From: Prochlorococcus sp. AG-402-O21
Lineage (GTDB): Bacteria > Cyanobacteriota > Cyanobacteriia > PCC-6307 > Cyanobiaceae
NCBI GenBank assembly: GCA_003216375.1
Contig: QCIZ01000001.1
Coordinates: forward strand, 1-64,000
DNA: 64,000 nt
Direction of reading: 5' to 3'
The position numbers were made by a program, and so were the translations under genes. Shown in pieces: positions 29,176 through 38,902 of the stretch. Under the pieces are notes generated by a model. The model was given only the letters and a program-made list of their open reading frames with translations, was not told where the DNA came from and made no database searches. The first letter of the stretch is position 1. Each line of letters opens with the position of its first letter.

Positions 29176-30324
29176 ATGGAGCAAAGCCAGAATGAAGCAA
29201 ATTTAAATCTCGATGAACTTGCTAGGTATGCAAGACACATAAGTCTTCCTGAAATAGGTATCACAGGGCAAAAAAAATTGAAGACAAGCTCAGTTGCTTG
29301 CATTGGGACAGGAGGACTTGGATCTCCACTTTTAATTTATCTTGCTGCAGCTGGAATTGGACGTATCGGAATAGTTGATTTTGATGTAGTTGAATACTCA
29401 AATTTACAAAGGCAAATCATTCATACTACAAATTCAATAGGTCTATTAAAAACAGATTCTGCCAAACAACACATACTTAAAATAAATCCTTCTTGTCAAG
29501 TTGATTTATTCAATCAAAAGCTAACTAGTTGTAATGCTTTGGAGATACTTAGAACTTATGACGTGATATGTGATTGTTCGGACAATTTCCCCACTCGCTA
29601 TCTAATTAATGATGCTTGCATAATACTGAAGAAGCCTAATATATATGGTTCAATTGCAAGGTTCGAAGGTCAGGTAAGTGTATTTAATTTAAAGGAAGAT
29701 AGTCCTAACTATCGAGATCTTATTCCAACACCACCTCCACAAGAGTTAATTCCGTCATGCTCTGAAGCTGGTGTCATGGGAATTCTGCCAGGAATTATAG
29801 GTACAATTCAAGCAGCAGAAGCCATAAAAATAATCACTAATATTGGGTTTCCACTAAACGGAAGGATACTCATTTTTAATGCATTAAAGATGAGCTTTAA
29901 AGAGCTAACATTGAAATCCAGTCCAGAGAATAGAAATATCAGTAAACTAATAGATTATACAAGCTTTTGTGCAGAAGTTAAAGTCAAAAATGAGGTCGAT
30001 TTAAATATAAAAAGTATTTCAGTTAAGGAATTAAAGACACTTCTTGGTCAAGCATCTAAAGAAACATTATTAATAGATGTTCGCAATCAAATTGAGCATA
30101 ATGAATGTTCCATTTCAGGCTCAAGGCTCATACCCCTTAATACTATTGAAAGTGGGGAATCCATCAATGAAATTAAAGTTCTTGCCGCACAAAAGAATCT
30201 TTATGTATTTTGTAAAAGTGGAAAAAGATCATTGCGAGCATTAAGGCTTTTAAAAAAGCGTGGAATTCAAGGTACAAATATTGAAGGAGGTATTGAAGCC
30301 TGGAATAAAGAAAATATTAATTAG
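29176..30324 (+). CDS. ThiF/MoeB-type adenylyltransferase with C-terminal rhodanese domain
   Basis: A 382-residue E1-like enzyme that would adenylate the C terminus of a ubiquitin-like sulfur carrier and then pass sulfur to it. ThiF domain about 10-250: nucleotide loop GTGGLGSPL (45-53), DFDVVEYSNLQRQ (68-80) and Cys195 in SCSEAGVMG. Rhodanese domain about 280-380 with active-site loop CKSGKRS (Cys346). The CYRC zinc pair of E. coli MoeB is replaced by NYRD, so at most part of the zinc site remains. It resembles MOCS3/Uba4. Confidence 0.9.
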   Translation: MEQSQNEANLNLDELARYARHISLPEIGITGQKKLKTSSVACIGTGGLGSPLLIYLAAAGIGRIGIVDFDVVEYSNLQRQIIHTTNSIGLLKTDSAKQHILKINPSCQVDLFNQKLTSCNALEILRTYDVICDCSDNFPTRYLINDACIILKKPNIYGSIARFEGQVSVFNLKEDSPNYRDLIPTPPPQELIPSCSEAGVMGILPGIIGTIQAAEAIKIITNIGFPLNGRILIFNALKMSFKELTLKSSPENRNISKLIDYTSFCAEVKVKNEVDLNIKSISVKELKTLLGQASKETLLIDVRNQIEHNECSISGSRLIPLNTIESGESINEIKVLAAQKNLYVFCKSGKRSLRALRLLKKRGIQGTNIEGGIEAWNKENIN

Positions 30325-30326
30325 AG

Positions 30327-31478
30327 CTAATAATCTACTCCCCTCTTTAAATCAACTCCTTTTTCTGCATAGTGCTTATGACAAACCATCTCAGAATGAA
30401 CACTTGCTAAATCAAAATATATAGGTTGGTTTTTACATCTCCCTGTAATAATCACTTCAGTCTCTGAGGGCTTCCGCAACAATGTTTGAACAATAGGCTC
30501 AACTGGTAGGAGTTCCAAATCAACGGTTGGATTTAACTCATCCAAAATCACAGTCTTATAAAGACCACTGGAAATCGCTGCCCTTGCAATTTCCCATGCT
30601 CTTTCAGCTTCTACATAATCAATAGGCTTTTGCTGGCCCCTCCAAACGATCGCATCTCTACCAGATCGAAGATGGTCTACTAAATGAGGATAACTTTCTC
30701 GAAGAGCTGCAATTGCAGCATCCTCTGTGTAACCACTACCACCCTTAAGCCATTGCAAAATTAATACACGATGACTTTTGTCCTGACTAATTCCTCTGCC
30801 AATAGCTTGTAAAGCTTTACCCAAAGCACTAGTTGATTTGCCTTTTCCTTCCCCGGTATATATTTCAATTCCGCCAATATTATTCTCAAAAGGGGTTGCC
30901 TCGTTATTAATCTCAGGGCGTCTGTGAGCTCTCATTTCAGAATGAAGTTCCGCAACTTTAATTAGAGGGTTTGGTGCAGCTCTTCCAGTGACGATAATTT
31001 CCATACCGTTTGGTCTTGCAGTAAGTGTTTTAACAACTTCTTCAACAGGCAATAATCCCAAATCCAAAACAGGGTTCAATTCGTCTAGAACAACAACTGA
31101 ATACAGGGCACTAGCAATTGCCCCCTTTGCTATGTCCCATCCTCTTTGAGCTTCCTGATAATCAAATTTAGTAGATTGATCGGCGTTAAAAAATTCACCC
31201 CTGCCAGTCCTAACTTGATCAATCAGGTGAGGGAAGCCTTGCTGCAATGCATCAATTGCTGCATCTTCGTCATAAGAGCGACCAGGTCCTTTCAAAAATC
31301 TAAGAAGTAATACACGTGTTTGTCTTTTCTCACATATACCCAGACCTATAGTTCGCAAAACCACCCCCAAAGCTGCTTGGCTCTTACCTTTCCCTTCTCC
31401 GTCATAAACATGTAATTGTCCGTGACTACGTTCCTGGCTTTCCGATGCTGTCGTAATTCCTATACCGTTTGATACCAC
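30327..31478 (-). CDS. cobO: Duplicated cob(I)yrinic acid a,c-diamide adenosyltransferase
   Basis: A 383-residue protein made of two tandem CobO/BtuR domains. Domain one (about 20-190) has P-loop GEGKGKSQ at 27-34 and VVVLDELNPVLDLGLLPVEEV. Domain two (about 203-375) has P-loop GEGKGKST at 209-216 and TVILDELNPTVDLELLPVEPI. CobO attaches the 5'-deoxyadenosyl group to corrinoids. Both copies keep the ATP motifs, so this is a fused dimer rather than one active and one dead half. Convergent with the rhodanese gene, 2 nt apart. No cobalamin riboswitch was seen upstream. Confidence 0.92.
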   Translation of the reverse strand: MVSNGIGITTASESQERSHGQLHVYDGEGKGKSQAALGVVLRTIGLGICEKRQTRVLLLRFLKGPGRSYDEDAAIDALQQGFPHLIDQVRTGRGEFFNADQSTKFDYQEAQRGWDIAKGAIASALYSVVVLDELNPVLDLGLLPVEEVVKTLTARPNGMEIIVTGRAAPNPLIKVAELHSEMRAHRRPEINNEATPFENNIGGIEIYTGEGKGKSTSALGKALQAIGRGISQDKSHRVLILQWLKGGSGYTEDAAIAALRESYPHLVDHLRSGRDAIVWRGQQKPIDYVEAERAWEIARAAISSGLYKTVILDELNPTVDLELLPVEPIVQTLLRKPSETEVIITGRCKNQPIYFDLASVHSEMVCHKHYAEKGVDLKRGVDY

Positions 31479-31611
31479 GATCGATAACTCTGCTTCTTAT
31501 GTATGCAACTTAACTTCTTCTCCATTAGACGTCATAGAATATGCAAAATACATACAAAGATAAAAGAGTTTAGAAATTTGAATTCAACCAAATTAATGAT
31601 CTTTTAGAAAA

Positions 31612-32457
31612 GTGTTTTTTAGTCAACTGGAATCTTTAACTGAATCAGAACTGGAGCAATTAAAATTGTTGAGAGAGTTTATTAAAGATATCAATACGGC
31701 TTGTGTTGCATTCTCTGGGGGCGTTGATAGTTCTTTAGTAGCAACAATCGCTCAAGAACAACTAAGTTCAAAAGCCTTTGCTGTTACAGGTGTCTCTCCT
31801 TCCTTAGCCCCATATTTACTCAAGCAAGCTCGTCTTCAAGCAGCTTGGATTGGTATTCGTCATGAAGAATGCAAAACCAATGAAATCAATGAGCCAAATT
31901 ACTTTAAAAATCCTGAAAATAGATGCTTTGCGTGCAAACAAGAATTGCACAAGCATTTAAATCAAATATCTAAAAGATTCCATAATGCTCAAGTGCTTGA
32001 TGGAGTTAATTATGACGACCTTCAGGACTATAGACCAGGCATTAAGGCATCTAATCAAGCAGGAGTAATATCACCTTTGGCCGAATTGAAAATAGATAAA
32101 AAATCAATTCGTTCGATTTCCAAATCATTAGGGTTACCTTGGTGGGATAAACCTGCTCAACCATGCTTAGCCTCTCGCATTCCTTTTGGAGAAGAAATCA
32201 GTTCAAAAAGGCTTGAACAAATTGCCTTAGCAGAAGAATGGATTATTAATCAAGGTTTTTCTAAAGTACGTGTAAGAAGTCAGGGCCTATCAGCCAGAAT
32301 CGAATTACCCGCAAATGAAATAAATAACTTTCTGAAAATTATTGAAAGGAATCAATTAATTGAATATTTCTTATCTTTAGGTTTTCATTCCATTAGCTTA
32401 GATCTAGAGGGTTTGATTAGTGGGAAACTTACTAGAGATATAAAGAAGAGCACTTAA
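31612..32457 (+). CDS. LarE-like ATP-dependent sulfur-insertion protein
   Basis: A 281-residue PP-loop ATPase. The SGGVDSS loop at 35-41 and the pattern RCFACK (Cys105, Cys108) plus PCLASRIPFG (Cys185) match the LarE family, which adds sulfur in making the nickel-pincer cofactor of lactate racemase. Three cysteines in these places are associated with [4Fe-4S]-type LarE proteins that are not consumed, unlike single-cysteine sacrificial types; this is inference. larA, larB and larC are not in the window. The start is GTG. Confidence 0.8.
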   Translation: MFFSQLESLTESELEQLKLLREFIKDINTACVAFSGGVDSSLVATIAQEQLSSKAFAVTGVSPSLAPYLLKQARLQAAWIGIRHEECKTNEINEPNYFKNPENRCFACKQELHKHLNQISKRFHNAQVLDGVNYDDLQDYRPGIKASNQAGVISPLAELKIDKKSIRSISKSLGLPWWDKPAQPCLASRIPFGEEISSKRLEQIALAEEWIINQGFSKVRVRSQGLSARIELPANEINNFLKIIERNQLIEYFLSLGFHSISLDLEGLISGKLTRDIKKST

Positions 32458-32510
32458 AGATAAACTTTATATCAAAATGGTTTTGGAATTACTTTAATTG
32501 TGGATTGTAT

Positions 32511-32978
32511 TTAGGGTTTACGATGCAAAGCTTGGATTCCTGAAGGAATCTCTCTCGCGATATTTTTAAAAGAGCAATTCTTAGCCAAAAAATCTTTAAA
32601 AAGTAACTTACAAGCCTTTTCAGGCATCGTATGGTCACCACAAGTGAATACATCAATGGCTGCATAACCAATTTCGGGCCATGTATGTATTGATATATGA
32701 GACTCAGCCAATAAAGCCAGTCCTGTAACCCCCTGAGGTTTAAAACTATGTGTTACCAAATTTATGAGTGTTGCACCAGCAACTTTGGCCGATGATGTAA
32801 TAGTTGTCCTTATAAAAGCTTCATCATTAAGCTTCGCATGATCACATTGGTAAAGTTCAAGTATGCAGTGCCTACCTATATTCTCACTAGAATTAATATT
32901 TATAGTTTCGATATCCTTTGACTCCAAAGAGTCATTCCATCCAGGATTTGGATGCAATTCTGGGAAAAAAGGTTCCAT
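32511..32978 (-). CDS. speD: S-adenosylmethionine decarboxylase proenzyme
   Basis: Makes decarboxylated SAM for spermidine synthesis. It has 155 residues and self-cleaves at Glu92-Ser93 within [14 protein letters not shown], giving a pyruvoyl cofactor on the alpha chain. His95 and Cys113 (VFTCGDH) are the conserved processing and catalytic residues. The N-terminal 30 residues are longer than in the small class Ib enzymes of about 125 residues. It lies 43 nt downstream of recF. Confidence 0.95.
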   Translation of the reverse strand: MEPFFPELHPNPGWNDSLESKDIETININSSENIGRHCILELYQCDHAKLNDEAFIRTTITSSAKVAGATLINLVTHSFKPQGVTGLALLAESHISIHTWPEIGYAAIDVFTCGDHTMPEKACKLLFKDFLAKNCSFKNIAREIPSGIQALHRKP

Positions 32979-33021
32979 AATCTATCCAAAAAATCATTTC
33001 CACAATAACCGACCAATAGTT

Positions 33022-34122
33022 TTAAGAAAAAGAATCTAATTGCATTAATTGTGAGTTTTGTACCCATTCACCTTCAAAAGATTCTAAATGTGTTGCACTG
33101 ATTAAACACTGATGTTTCTCACCAACAGCATCTAAAAGCAATAATTGTCGTTTTGGATCCAACTCAGCCAAAACATCATCTAAAAGCAAAATTGGAGATT
33201 TGCCATAAACCGTTTTAATTAATTCTAATTCTGCCAATTTCAAAGCCAGCACAATAGTCCTCTGCTGCCCAGCAGACCCAAACCGTCTAGCATCTACCCC
33301 ATTTACTAAAAACTTTACATCATCACGATGAGGACCCACTCGACAATTACCCGTAATCTCTTCCTCAGACCTCATTTCTAAAAGTTGACGTTCAATATTC
33401 TCCCTCCAAAGCCTTTCACTCTCTTCACCTTCAAGTTTACTACCCGGTAAATATTTGATATTCAGATTCTCCTTACTATTACTTAAATGTTCTTGCCAGC
33501 TTGAAGCTAATGGAAGTAGACGATCTAAAATACGCCTACGTCTTCTATGAATTCTTGTGCTTACCAAAGCCATTTGCATATCATAAGAATCTAATAAGGT
33601 ATTTTGATCCTTGTTCGATTGAATACTTAAATTGCGCCAAAGCTGACTTCTTTGCCGAAGCAATCTGGAAAACCTTCCAATCAAATCAGAATAAATAGGC
33701 TCTAGTTGTTGAACAATTCTATCCAGCCAATGTCTTCTAAGAGCAGGTTCTCCTCTAATTAGTTCTAGATCAAGAGCACTAAAACCTACACTTCTTATCG
33801 GTCCAATCAAATCAATTTGACGAGTTAAAAGTTTCTCATTTTTATAAGCTTTTCTCCCACCTTTTCTATTTAATTCTAAAGAAACTTTTTGATCATCTTC
33901 AATCATCGCAGATACGCAAGCCTGATCTTGGTTCCAATAAATTAAATCCTGGTTTCGATTAGATCGATGAGAACGTAAACTTGATAGAAGCTCTACGGAT
34001 TCAAGAAGATTAGATTTACCAACTCCATTTTGACCTATTATTATCAACCGATTTTCAGTTAACTCAAACTGAAAACATCGATAATTTCGAAAATTATTAA
34101 GTTCTAACTGGTGAAGTTGAAT
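33022..34122 (-). CDS. recF: DNA replication and repair protein RecF
   Basis: ABC-type ATPase that helps load RecA at gaps. Walker A is GQNGVGKSN; the signature and Walker B region is [16 protein letters not shown]. The nearest standard start (TTG at 34047) would remove the family N terminus, because the frame upstream reads [16 protein letters not shown], which is typical RecF. That sequence begins right after an in-frame TAA, and the only plausible start is ATT at 34122-34120. With it the protein has 366 residues, the usual length. Either an ATT start or an upstream change is implied. Confidence 0.9.
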   Translation of the reverse strand: MQLHQLELNNFRNYRCFQFELTENRLIIIGQNGVGKSNLLESVELLSSLRSHRSNRNQDLIYWNQDQACVSAMIEDDQKVSLELNRKGGRKAYKNEKLLTRQIDLIGPIRSVGFSALDLELIRGEPALRRHWLDRIVQQLEPIYSDLIGRFSRLLRQRSQLWRNLSIQSNKDQNTLLDSYDMQMALVSTRIHRRRRRILDRLLPLASSWQEHLSNSKENLNIKYLPGSKLEGEESERLWRENIERQLLEMRSEEEITGNCRVGPHRDDVKFLVNGVDARRFGSAGQQRTIVLALKLAELELIKTVYGKSPILLLDDVLAELDPKRQLLLLDAVGEKHQCLISATHLESFEGEWVQNSQLMQLDSFS

Positions 34123-34200
34123 GTTTCTTTATGGAAATTGTATGTAAGCTAATTTTAATGAGGTCTCAGTATTTGGCCTTTTTTATAACAACCCATTTTT

Positions 34201-34274
34201 GGGCATGTAGCTCAGTTGGATAGAGCATCAGATTCCGGTTCTGAGAGTCGGGGGTTCGAGTCCCTCCATGCTCG
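34201..34274 (+). tRNA. tRNA-Arg (CCG)
   Basis: A 74-nt cloverleaf. The acceptor GGGCATG pairs with CATGCTC (one G-U), with a G discriminator. The D-arm is GCTCAGTTGGATAGAGC, the anticodon stem TCAGA/TCTGA holds loop TTCCGGT with CCG, and the T-arm has GGTTCGAGTCC. CCA is not encoded. It lies between divergent recF and a convergent GNAT gene. Confidence 0.95.
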
Positions 34275-34288
34275 TAAAATTAATTTTT

Positions 34289-34741
34289 TCAAAGTCTAAA
34301 TCCCATTGTTTTGATTCCATTTGGATCTAATAAAAATCCATTAGCTTTTAATGGATTAATTGAAATTAATGGAGCAGCAACTGAAATACTACAGCCAGGC
34401 AACTCCCGTCTAATAATTTCAATTGCTTTAAAAACCATAATAGACATGTAGGTTTCTTGTTGATCCCCAGGCTCTGCCGCTAAATCCCACAAATTTGCAT
34501 TTAAACCTTTATCGCTAGTCACACGAACAAAACCTACAAGGTTATAAGAAGTCTTTTCAAGGAGAGTTAAATAAAAATCAGACTTTTTCAAAGCTAATTC
34601 TAACTTCCTTGGTTGATGAGTATCTTGATTACATCTTGATAAGAGACTATTTATTTTACGAACAGAAACGAGTTCACTCCGAAGCAGAACGAAGCCCTCA
34701 GGCATTTGAGGACATTTATTTCCTGAATTTAACCCAAGCAT
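34289..34741 (-). CDS. GNAT-family N-acetyltransferase
   Basis: A 150-residue protein with a GNAT-like fold: N-terminal LLRSELVSVRKINSLL, central strand YNLVGFVRVTSDKGLNANLWDLAAEPGDQQ, then the acetyl-CoA-binding helix region ETYMSIMVFKAIEIIRRELPGCSI and the end KANGFLLDPNGIKTMGFRL. The usual Q/RxxGxG/A loop is weakly conserved. The substrate is unknown. It starts 1 nt after the ppc stop, so it is probably the last gene of the psaD-trpE-gshA-ppc run. Confidence 0.8.
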   Translation of the reverse strand: MLGLNSGNKCPQMPEGFVLLRSELVSVRKINSLLSRCNQDTHQPRKLELALKKSDFYLTLLEKTSYNLVGFVRVTSDKGLNANLWDLAAEPGDQQETYMSIMVFKAIEIIRRELPGCSISVAAPLISINPLKANGFLLDPNGIKTMGFRL

Positions 34742-34742
34742 G

Positions 34743-37727
34743 TCATCCTGTGTTTCTCATTCCTGCAGCAATGCCATTGATAGTCAATAATGCTCCTCGC
34801 AATAACTCACTACGGCTATATGTACGTGAACCTTGACTAGAGTCAACAGTCAAATCTTCACTAATTGGTGGTTGACGATTCTGATCTCTTAATCTCTTAA
34901 GAAGAGCGACTTGCAGGAATCCTAAGGGAACAATGGTCCTATTTCTCAGATTTACAGACAATTGCAAAGCAGGGTCTGCACTTAAAAGTTTTGACTTATC
35001 AGTAATTTCTAAAATTAATTTTTTAGTCAAGTTATATTCACTTGAGATAATCTCAAAAATTGCAGCAAATGCATCGCGATTATCATTGCCACCTAAACTA
35101 ACCATATAGTGGTGGGCAACATCCAAATCAACTTTCGAAAGTGTCATCTCTACTTTAGATATCAACATTCTAAAGAATGGCCATCTTTGATTCAACATTC
35201 TCAACATCTCCATTTGATGGGGGTCTGTATTTAGTTCAGTAGATAAAGCTGTGCCAACCCCAAACCAACTTGGCAAGAGGAAGCGGCTTTGAGTCCAACC
35301 AAAGACCCATGGAATCGCACGAAGACTGGATAAATCTTTTGCACCACTTTTTCTTCGAGCAGGACGACTAGAAATTTGTAACTTACTGATTTCTTCTATT
35401 GGAGTAACTACCTGAAAAAATTGAACCAAATCTGGATTATCATGAACTAAAGCTCGGTAATGCTCCCTTGAACGGGCGGCAAGTCTGGTCATCAATTCAT
35501 TCCAACTTGGCGTAGCATCTAATTTATTTGTAACTAAGCTATTTTGAAGGACAGCCGTAGTTACAGTTTCAAGATTATATAAAGCTAACTCTGGAAGGCT
35601 ATATTTTGAGGCAAGAACTTCCCCTTGCTCTGTTATCTTTATGCGGCCTTGAAGCGTGCCGCTTGGTTGAGCCAAAATTGCTTGATAAGCTGGTCCACCG
35701 CCTCTCCCAACAGAGCCTCCCCTACCATGGAAAATCCGTAATGCTATTCCTTGTCTACTAGCCAGATCTTGAAGTGCTATTTGGGCCTTATGAATTTCCC
35801 AATTACTTGAAAGAAAACCAGAATCCTTATTACTATCAGAATATCCAAGCATAAGTTCCTGAAGCGGTTGGTTTTTCTCTCCTACTCGTGGAAGTAATTT
35901 GCGATAAACATCTTTCTGGAGCAACGACTCCATTACAGCAGGAGCATGCTGTAAATCCTCAACCGTTTCAAATAATGGAACAACAAGAAAATCAGTAGCT
36001 CCTAAAGTTGGATCAATCAACCCTGACTCTTTTGCTAAAAGTAGAACTTCTAATAAATCTGATGCTGTATGGCTCATTGAAATTACATATGAGCGACATA
36101 TACGAGTACCAAATTCTCTCTGAAGCCTATGAAGCATATGAAAAACTGAGATAGTTTCTTGAGTACTTTGAGACCACTCAAAAGCAGGAGGAATCAGCGG
36201 TCTCCGAGTATTTAATTCCTTCATTAACCAAGTGACTCGTTGATCCTCACACATCGCTCCATATGACTCAGGCAGATCTAAATAGCGAGTGAGTTCATCC
36301 AAAGCATCACAATGTCGAGTACTTTCTTGCCTAATGTCTAAACTTGCCAAAGAGAAGCCAAAGATATGAACTTGATTTAATAATGTATCTAAAGGCTCAC
36401 ATGAAAGGTCCGTGCTAACTAGACTATTCCTAATAAGCTCTAATTCATTCTTAAACTCATCTACAGACCTATAGTGAAAAAAATCATCAAAACTATTATT
36501 TGTAGACATTAAAGGCTTTCCTTCGGGTGAGAATTGCCATCCAGCATCGGCAAGCTGCTTATTACGTAGTTGAGTAAGTCTTAACCTCTCAAGTGTATAG
36601 CTAAGCTTCAAGCGATAAGGTTCTAATCGGTATCTCGCAGCTCTTTCCTCGTAGACCTCAGGGAAACGAACTCTATCCATCTCCAACGACTCTAACAAAG
36701 GAGAACTTACTTGACTCCATTGCATAGATATACTCAATTGGTCTCTAAGCTCTTGAACTGAGGCAATATATCTATCTAACATTAATTGTCTTTGATAGCA
36801 TGCAGTTCTCCATGTGATTTCAGGAGTAACAGACGGGTTACCATCTCGATCTGAACCCACCCACGAACCAAATGTACAAAAAGCTTCATTAGGAATCTCT
36901 ACATCTGGATAACTTGAAGCTAATGCAGTAGTCAATCTTCTCCTCAATTGGGGCATAGCATCAAACAAAACCTGCTGAAAGTAATGAAGTGCATAGTCAA
37001 CTTCATCAAGAACAGTCGGTTTAAATTGATGAAGCTCATCAGTTCTCCACCAAAGTCTTATCTCCTCCTCTAATTGCAACCTGAAAATCTCCTTCTCAGA
37101 TTCGGAAATTAAGCTATTAGATTGAAGTTGTTGCAAAAGAGTTGCGACTCTACGTTGCTTGTGTCTAACAGTATGTCTAACTATTTCAGTTGGATGAGCT
37201 GTAAAGACCAGACGAATATCCATTTGCCTCATCAGAGCATCAAGTTGAGCTGGAGGGACATTCAGACGACGTAATCGCTCAAACAATTGTCTAAAAGTTG
37301 CTGGCGCAGTCTGACTCGCTAAAGCTGGAGCAAATGGATCTATTTTGTAATTGACATTGTCTAACTTCCCTTTTTTCATGCTTTCTAAATAACTATCTTC
37401 TTCTATACGTTGCTCAAGAATATTTACTAACTGAAAATAAAGTGAGAAAGCCCTAGCAGCAGATATAGCCTCAGCTAAATCCATTTCTGTAATTAACTGG
37501 ACTATTGCCTGAGAAGAATTATCTTTATTTGACTTGCCAGGGTCACTTAATTGTTTTAAACGCAATAATCGGTCTGTTTGATTAGGAGGACATTCACTTT
37601 TGAGAACTGTTTTCCAAAGATCCTCAACTAGTTCAAGCCTTTGTTGCAATAAATATCCAGGATCTTGATCCTCAACACATACTGTCGAGTGATTAGAGAT
37701 ATTTTCGTTAGAAGGATTTTTCAACAT
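34743..37727 (-). CDS. ppc: Phosphoenolpyruvate carboxylase
   Basis: Fixes bicarbonate onto PEP to give oxaloacetate, the anaplerotic feed of amino acid synthesis. About 994 residues from the ATG used here; a GTG at 37763, overlapping the gshA stop, gives 1006. The catalytic His is in [20 protein letters not shown], the second signature is [15 protein letters not shown], and the C terminus is the invariant RNTG. The plant-type phosphorylation serine near the N terminus is not evident, as in other cyanobacteria. Confidence 0.97.
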   Translation of the reverse strand: MLKNPSNENISNHSTVCVEDQDPGYLLQQRLELVEDLWKTVLKSECPPNQTDRLLRLKQLSDPGKSNKDNSSQAIVQLITEMDLAEAISAARAFSLYFQLVNILEQRIEEDSYLESMKKGKLDNVNYKIDPFAPALASQTAPATFRQLFERLRRLNVPPAQLDALMRQMDIRLVFTAHPTEIVRHTVRHKQRRVATLLQQLQSNSLISESEKEIFRLQLEEEIRLWWRTDELHQFKPTVLDEVDYALHYFQQVLFDAMPQLRRRLTTALASSYPDVEIPNEAFCTFGSWVGSDRDGNPSVTPEITWRTACYQRQLMLDRYIASVQELRDQLSISMQWSQVSSPLLESLEMDRVRFPEVYEERAARYRLEPYRLKLSYTLERLRLTQLRNKQLADAGWQFSPEGKPLMSTNNSFDDFFHYRSVDEFKNELELIRNSLVSTDLSCEPLDTLLNQVHIFGFSLASLDIRQESTRHCDALDELTRYLDLPESYGAMCEDQRVTWLMKELNTRRPLIPPAFEWSQSTQETISVFHMLHRLQREFGTRICRSYVISMSHTASDLLEVLLLAKESGLIDPTLGATDFLVVPLFETVEDLQHAPAVMESLLQKDVYRKLLPRVGEKNQPLQELMLGYSDSNKDSGFLSSNWEIHKAQIALQDLASRQGIALRIFHGRGGSVGRGGGPAYQAILAQPSGTLQGRIKITEQGEVLASKYSLPELALYNLETVTTAVLQNSLVTNKLDATPSWNELMTRLAARSREHYRALVHDNPDLVQFFQVVTPIEEISKLQISSRPARRKSGAKDLSSLRAIPWVFGWTQSRFLLPSWFGVGTALSTELNTDPHQMEMLRMLNQRWPFFRMLISKVEMTLSKVDLDVAHHYMVSLGGNDNRDAFAAIFEIISSEYNLTKKLILEITDKSKLLSADPALQLSVNLRNRTIVPLGFLQVALLKRLRDQNRQPPISEDLTVDSSQGSRTYSRSELLRGALLTINGIAAGMRNTG

Positions 37728-37762
37728 AAACCTATTATGAGGCAGTTCTCCCGACTTAGTCA

Positions 37763-38902
37763 CTAATAGGTTGATTTCAATTGAATGAAATTAGTCTCTT
37801 CTCGTTCCATTTCACTAATGCCTTTCTGGAGCAAAGACTGAATTGAGACGCCTTTGGAATAAGAATTCAGCCATATCATAGATTGATTTCCTTTGCTCAA
37901 AACAGATCCGATAGGTTGCAATAACTCAAACATATCAAGCTCCTTAGCCAAAGGAGTTACATCTAACAGAAGTTCATTTATCCACTCACGACAGGTTATT
38001 TTTTTTCCACTTTTCCAATGAGATAGATTTCCATCCAGACTATATTTAGCTGCAATCAAATCATTTTCATCTGCCAATCGAGCCAATTCTTTTGGTTTTT
38101 TAGAGCTCGCTTCCATGGGATCATATTTTTTTATATTGTTTTTAAGATTAATAATTCTTAGTTCAAGTAGTGCTGTAATTGCCAAGAGCAAATCAACATT
38201 ACTGACTAAATCGCATATCCTTATCTCTAATCGATTTAAAACATGAGGTCTTTCAGGACCATTTGGCCTTACTGATGTCCACAAATGTCTTTCATTTTGC
38301 ATATTGCCCATAGCTAGTTGATCTTCAACCCATGACACATAGTGTCCATGATCCACAAACATAGGCACGTTCAAAGGTGTCTTAGGGAATTGAACCCATC
38401 TTTGAGAATGTGCTCCAGTAGCATTTCCTCCTAAGAAAGGAGAACTAGCGCTTAATGCCAAAAATAATGATGCCTCACATCTAACCAAACGAAGGGCCGA
38501 GAAAAGTAAGGATAAATTTTCAATACCTAAATTGATATGAATACTTGCTGTTACAACTTTTGTTCCATAATTTTTTTCTATATAAGAGTGATAGGGGTTT
38601 TCCACTTCTGACCTTTCAAATTTTGTTGTATTACCAAGACTTAGTGTGCTCCCAGGAAGAATTGTCAGTTTTTTGGAATCAAGCCATTTCCTAAGTTTTA
38701 TTCTTGGTAGTAGGAGAGCATGTTTTAAGACTGCATATCTTTGATCTGGGATAGTTATGTACTCAAGATTTCTTTGATCCGGCTCTTTGACAAAATCTGA
38801 TAGATATTTAGTAATAGAAGATGCAACTCCTACATTTTCACCAGCGAATGTGCCAGTGAAAAGCTCCACTTCAAACCCCTTTAAAAGCATAAAGTTGGTC
38901 AT
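37763..38902 (-). CDS. gshA: Glutamate-cysteine ligase, cyanobacterial type
   Basis: First step of glutathione synthesis. A 379-residue protein of the cyanobacterial GshA family, recognised by [65 protein letters not shown] and [14 protein letters not shown], which resemble the plant/alphaproteobacterial ligase core. Its start overlaps the trpE stop by 4 nt and its stop overlaps the ppc region, so the genes are coupled. Confidence 0.9.
   Translation of the reverse strand: MTNFMLLKGFEVELFTGTFAGENVGVASSITKYLSDFVKEPDQRNLEYITIPDQRYAVLKHALLLPRIKLRKWLDSKKLTILPGSTLSLGNTTKFERSEVENPYHSYIEKNYGTKVVTASIHINLGIENLSLLFSALRLVRCEASLFLALSASSPFLGGNATGAHSQRWVQFPKTPLNVPMFVDHGHYVSWVEDQLAMGNMQNERHLWTSVRPNGPERPHVLNRLEIRICDLVSNVDLLLAITALLELRIINLKNNIKKYDPMEASSKKPKELARLADENDLIAAKYSLDGNLSHWKSGKKITCREWINELLLDVTPLAKELDMFELLQPIGSVLSKGNQSMIWLNSYSKGVSIQSLLQKGISEMEREETNFIQLKSTY

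Noticed and set aside
31479-31611. Possible cobalamin riboswitch before cobO
   Set aside because: The gap is too short and lacks the B12-box pattern.
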